Positions 60,512 through 64,000 of a stretch of 64,000 bases of DNA are shown piece by piece; the stretch's first letter is position 1, and the number at the start of each line of letters is the position of its first letter. The DNA is from Balanoglossus misakiensis (lineage: Eukaryota; Hemichordata), in the NCBI GenBank assembly GCA_040954595.2, contig CM082580.2, positions 11,222,001 to 11,286,000 on the forward strand, in the 5' to 3' direction. The notes under the pieces were generated by a model. That model had not been told where the DNA came from. It saw only the letters and a program-made list of their open reading frames with translations, and did no database searches. Position numbers and translations under genes: made by a program.

Positions 60512-62947
60512 ATGCAAGAAACCAAGTCGGTGAAAAACTTGCAGGAAGACGGGAGCGTGGGGTTCGAGTTGGTCGCGGGGGTGAGATTGGCCTACTTGGT
60601 CAAGGATGGACGCCGTATGTTCGCGCTGGCCGAGGTGTTCACTAATTTGCTGGAAAACGCGCGCGACATACCGCCGACGACGGTCCACAAGCGTCTAGAG
60701 CGTCTCAAGATCGGCAAATGCCAGTGTTCGCTCGAAGAGCTGCGAAAGCTGAAAACGCTGAACGCGGTACCCCAGCACACGGCCATGTGCACGCTGATCG
60801 GAACGAAAGACGTTCGGCGTCTGTACAATTCGTGTCAAAAAGAACCAACTTTGAGAACTAAACGGAAGATCAGATCTTCCGAGGCGACGACCCAATCCGC
60901 TGCATCGTCTCAGTGTCAGCGTGACACAAATTTACAGAAATGCCACAGCAAATGCCGCAGTTCGACAAACAAGACTGCTAGTATATACAGCGGCCTTTGT
61001 AATTCCAAATCCACACGAATAAAAACAAGCCATCGCAGCAGCCAGAACCCGTGGGTGCTAAAACCGTCGAAACTGACTGCCATATCGAGCATGACAGGGT
61101 CGGTGTTCCCCTCAAACGACGGTAAACCAGACAGCCCGGTGTTCCAGCGGTACGGATCCGGCTGTGCGGGGTTTCGAATGCACTCTTTCGGCCACGACAC
61201 GCCGAGTTTCATCGGCGACAGCCAGTCGTCGGGGCCTACTGGCATGGCCGCCATTTGTATGAAGGGTAATGGCACCGATACAACAAACAACAGTAGTAGC
61301 GCTAGCGTAAGATCAATAGCCTGCAACAACTTAACACCGTTCAGAATGGCGGCAAATACGTGCCCGTCGCCCGTGCAGAGGTCTTCTAGTACCCCCAGCT
61401 ACATATTTTTCAAAAGTGGGGCCAAGTCTGCCGCCAAGAGCGAGGAAGTGCGCTTCGTCAACGGTTTCCAGTACGGCAATGGAATACGCCTGAAAAGCGG
61501 GGAGGAGTTTGACAGTTACGAGGACACCGATTCTGACATCTCAACCTTAGAGATTGATTCAAACATTTCGAGTATTTCCACGCTGACCAGTTCCAACAGC
61601 GAATCCAGTTCGGACAGCAGCTCGACAGACTCGTCAGACAGTTCGGACACGGAGTCTACATCGTCATCGTCGTCGTCATCCAGTAGCGACTCCGATATGA
61701 GTGTGTGTCGAAGGCGGTACCGAACAGTCTCCCATTCGTTTCCTGGCAATGGATTTAAAAGACTCAGCGAATACGCCGGCATTGAGGGCAATACGGGCAG
61801 AAAAGACAACGCCGGTGTTTCGTTTAAATTACCGGCAAACAGCGGAAAACCTAGTCTAAATTTCACTCCTGGCACGTGCAATGGCACATCGCCAACGACG
61901 ACAAAATCGCCGCTGAGCCCGTCAACAAATTCACTGATTTTGAAGAAGCGCGAACAGCAATGGACGGTGGAGACGTGCACCGTTGCAAAGCCAGACACCG
62001 CAATACACTGCCCCAGTATCAAGGTACAACCCCAATCGAGCCAAAACTCCGTATTCGCCGAAAAGACAGGAGCAGAGACTAATAGTCAATCGCCGACGAA
62101 AGGCACGTGTGCCGAATCTGAACAAAGCAGGTGCAAAAACAAGCCAATCGCGTCGCCTGAAATCAAGCGTCCGAAATCAAAAATCAAACTTAAAGAAACG
62201 CAGAAGGCGAGGACGTTATCCGACAACGGCGTCAATTTTAAGAAGAAGAGGAAAAAGATTAAAAATGGCATCCACCATGCCAATGTAACGTCGCCGGAAA
62301 GAAAAGGAGAAGACAGTCCCCCGAGGAAGAAAAGCAAAATTGGCAAGGTGCCAAATGGAAAGGGAGGTTACGAAGACGCATCGAGGACAAAATTTGCAGC
62401 GGAGAAAACCGCGCCGGAAAAAGTGTCACCTGGCAACGCCGCTCCAGATGCGGACGACTCGAATTTTTCTCGAAACTGCACTGCCGACAGATTGGAAGAA
62501 AAAGCGAAAGGCAAGCCGCGCGTTGTAGAAGGGAAGAAACTCAAAAGAAAGCGAGTGGAAAAACCGGCGAGACTCGAATCCAGGAAAAGGGCAGATGTCG
62601 CCAGCGTCCACAAAGTGAAGTCGCCGGCCGCGCGACCCAGGAGCGAAACTCCAAGAGGTGTGGCGAAACGGAAAACGAAACAACAACCTCCAGCGGTACC
62701 TGGGAGAAATACTTTCAATTTCCTGGCCACTTTCCCGCTCATACCGTCACTGGTTGTCCGCAACGGCGACTTGGAGCCGGCCGTGTCGATGAGAGTGGAC
62801 GCCAAGAATCCTCCTGCCAAGGGACACCCAATTTGGAAGTGGAGGCTAGGTGGGCCACCTCTGCCCCGTCCCGGAGCTTCATCCTCCGCCAAAGCAGCGG
62901 GGCGTGGTCAGAAGCAGAACTCCAGAGCATCAACCGATGTCACATAG
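60512..62947 (+). CDS. SKIDA1: SKI/DACH-domain protein, SKIDA1 orthologue
   Basis: A probable nuclear protein of 811 aa with an N-terminal SKI/SNO/DAC domain (residues about 15–115; VAGVRLAYLVKDGRRMFALA, TTVHKRLERLKIGKCQCSLE, EELRKLKTLNAV). Like human SKIDA1, it continues with a Ser/Asp-rich acidic region (about 345–400) ending in an Arg/Tyr/Ser patch, then a long basic Lys-rich region. It finishes with the family's C-terminal signature (FNFLATFPLIPSLVVRNGDL, then GHPIWKWRLGGPPLP). The coding part is one exon. A good acceptor at 60439–60440 (cttcacag) precedes it, so there is an upstream exon; the first in-frame ATG is 60512, but the frame is open back to the acceptor. Human SKIDA1 also sits head to head with MLLT10, which supports orthology. 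Molecular function is poorly known; a role in chromatin repression is inferred from the domain. Confidence 0.93.
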   Translation: MQETKSVKNLQEDGSVGFELVAGVRLAYLVKDGRRMFALAEVFTNLLENARDIPPTTVHKRLERLKIGKCQCSLEELRKLKTLNAVPQHTAMCTLIGTKDVRRLYNSCQKEPTLRTKRKIRSSEATTQSAASSQCQRDTNLQKCHSKCRSSTNKTASIYSGLCNSKSTRIKTSHRSSQNPWVLKPSKLTAISSMTGSVFPSNDGKPDSPVFQRYGSGCAGFRMHSFGHDTPSFIGDSQSSGPTGMAAICMKGNGTDTTNNSSSASVRSIACNNLTPFRMAANTCPSPVQRSSSTPSYIFFKSGAKSAAKSEEVRFVNGFQYGNGIRLKSGEEFDSYEDTDSDISTLEIDSNISSISTLTSSNSESSSDSSSTDSSDSSDTESTSSSSSSSSSDSDMSVCRRRYRTVSHSFPGNGFKRLSEYAGIEGNTGRKDNAGVSFKLPANSGKPSLNFTPGTCNGTSPTTTKSPLSPSTNSLILKKREQQWTVETCTVAKPDTAIHCPSIKVQPQSSQNSVFAEKTGAETNSQSPTKGTCAESEQSRCKNKPIASPEIKRPKSKIKLKETQKARTLSDNGVNFKKKRKKIKNGIHHANVTSPERKGEDSPPRKKSKIGKVPNGKGGYEDASRTKFAAEKTAPEKVSPGNAAPDADDSNFSRNCTADRLEEKAKGKPRVVEGKKLKRKRVEKPARLESRKRADVASVHKVKSPAARPRSETPRGVAKRKTKQQPPAVPGRNTFNFLATFPLIPSLVVRNGDLEPAVSMRVDAKNPPAKGHPIWKWRLGGPPLPRPGASSSAKAAGRGQKQNSRASTDVT

Positions 62948-64000
62948 ATAACCATAAAAAAATATTGCCATGGCAATATTGCAGTGTACGCCAACACTCT
63001 GACCACTTTATTTTTTCAGAAGTATACATACTGAAATGTCAACAGTTTATTTCCTAAAGCGCTAGTTTATACTGACTCTGTTCGTTGTATGGCCCAAGTG
63101 TTGTGTATTTTAAGTGTCATTGCCATATAAAATTGTATTTTCTTGAAAGACAGTGTTGTCAATTTCAATGTCCGCTTCCATTGGTATATTTTGTGTACCT
63201 ACAGTACAACAGTTTACCATGATGGCTAAAGGTTTACCTTCCCTAATTTCTAAACGGAGGGTCTTCCTCTCCAAGTTCAAATCTGTAATATTTTTGTTGA
63301 ACTTTGACATTTGAATGTTTCACTATTAAGAAAAGGGTTGTTCTTTGTGATGGAGGTAGGACTTTCCAAAAAGTTCAAAAGTGCGGGCTTAAGAAAAAAC
63401 GCGAGCACATTTCATCATTTTACTATTAATTTTGAGTGTGTGTATTTTGGGGTCAAGCTGAGCCTAGCCGAATTTATTTTTACACACGACAGCTTTGTAT
63501 TCCAATGTTTATTTTAATATCATACAACCTGTTTGGTTTCGAATATGACGATTGTTTTCGAGTCAGTGCACGTTCAAGAGAAAAAAAGTATGCCGACGAG
63601 AGCAACCGGTAGCGTGCGGGTTCAGTTTCCGCCAGCTCGCGTCCTTCATTGTGCCACTGTGTCTAATGGTGCTCATTTGACAGGTCCGTGTAAAATTCTC
63701 GTCCAAAAATACAAGATGCGGTGAGATATTTCTTCAGAATAAAATGACGAACAGTTATGAAAATATGGCCGCTTGTCATGACCTACATATTTCTGTATGT
63801 AACTTGCCTCGATGCGCCTTTAATGTATTATAATAAGGCTATTGTTTTGCCGGTAAAACGCCACGACCCGTCCGCCATGTCGCTTATTCACATTTTGGGC
63901 ACGTTGTAAATGTAGGGTTTTCAGGGTTTTTGGCGGCCGCCAAGACAGCGCAGTTCCGACAGGGTTTATCGATCTAGCATATTTTTCATCAGAATCAACA
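62948..64000. other. SKIDA1 3' UTR and flank
   Basis: No further coding sequence seen. A clear AATAAA at 63738–63743 may end the SKIDA1 transcript, giving a 3' UTR of about 800 bases. Confidence 0.5.

Overview
This window is nuclear DNA from an animal. Genes are split by GT–AG introns of about 90 to 3,400 bases, there are many simple-sequence repeats, and the proteins belong to metazoan families. I read eight protein-coding genes. The mix fits a marine invertebrate deuterostome such as an amphioxus or acorn worm: a parathyroid-hormone-receptor-type GPCR, a PLAT lipoxygenase, a TRIM protein, one AF10/AF17 gene and a SKIDA1 gene. The species cannot be fixed from the sequence alone, and no organelle, bacterial or viral genome is present.

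Layout from left to right: (1) the 3' half of a class B GPCR resembling PTH receptors (+, 32–4323), with a duplicated TM7/tail exon; (2) a complete 12-exon PLAT-lipoxygenase (+, 5946–12165); (3) a three-exon secreted sphingomyelinase-C-type enzyme with Cys-rich repeats (+, 14809–18688); (4) an ankyrin-repeat gene (-, 20002–25216, possible 5' exon near 28650) with three tandem 18-nt micro-exons; (5) an eight-exon TRIM-type RING/B-box/coiled-coil/SPRY gene (+, 30241–38518); (6) an intronless COG8 gene (+, 34943–36994) lying inside the sixth intron of that TRIM gene; (7) a 14-exon MLLT10 (AF10/AF17) gene (-, 40483–47861); (8) SKIDA1 (+, 60512–62947).

The exon structures of genes 2–5 and 7 were assembled by hand from splice sites. 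Reading phase is consistent at every junction, giving predicted proteins of 664, 511, 580, 529 and 1,040 residues. COG8 (683 aa) and SKIDA1 (811 aa) have single coding exons. One unresolved point is the 5' end of the ankyrin gene, where two overlapping reading frames compete.

The most interesting points are: the two alternative TM7/tail exons of the GPCR, which differ mostly at synonymous sites and predict a tail-less and a PDZ-ligand-bearing receptor; the array of three mutually compatible 18-nt micro-exons; the same-sense nesting of an intronless housekeeping gene (COG8) in a TRIM intron; and the head-to-head MLLT10–SKIDA1 pair, which is also the human arrangement on 10p12 and so looks like old conserved microsynteny. 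The 12.6 kb between these two genes has no convincing gene but holds many low-complexity tracts and promoter-like patches. I see no CRISPR, IS element, rRNA or convincing tRNA.
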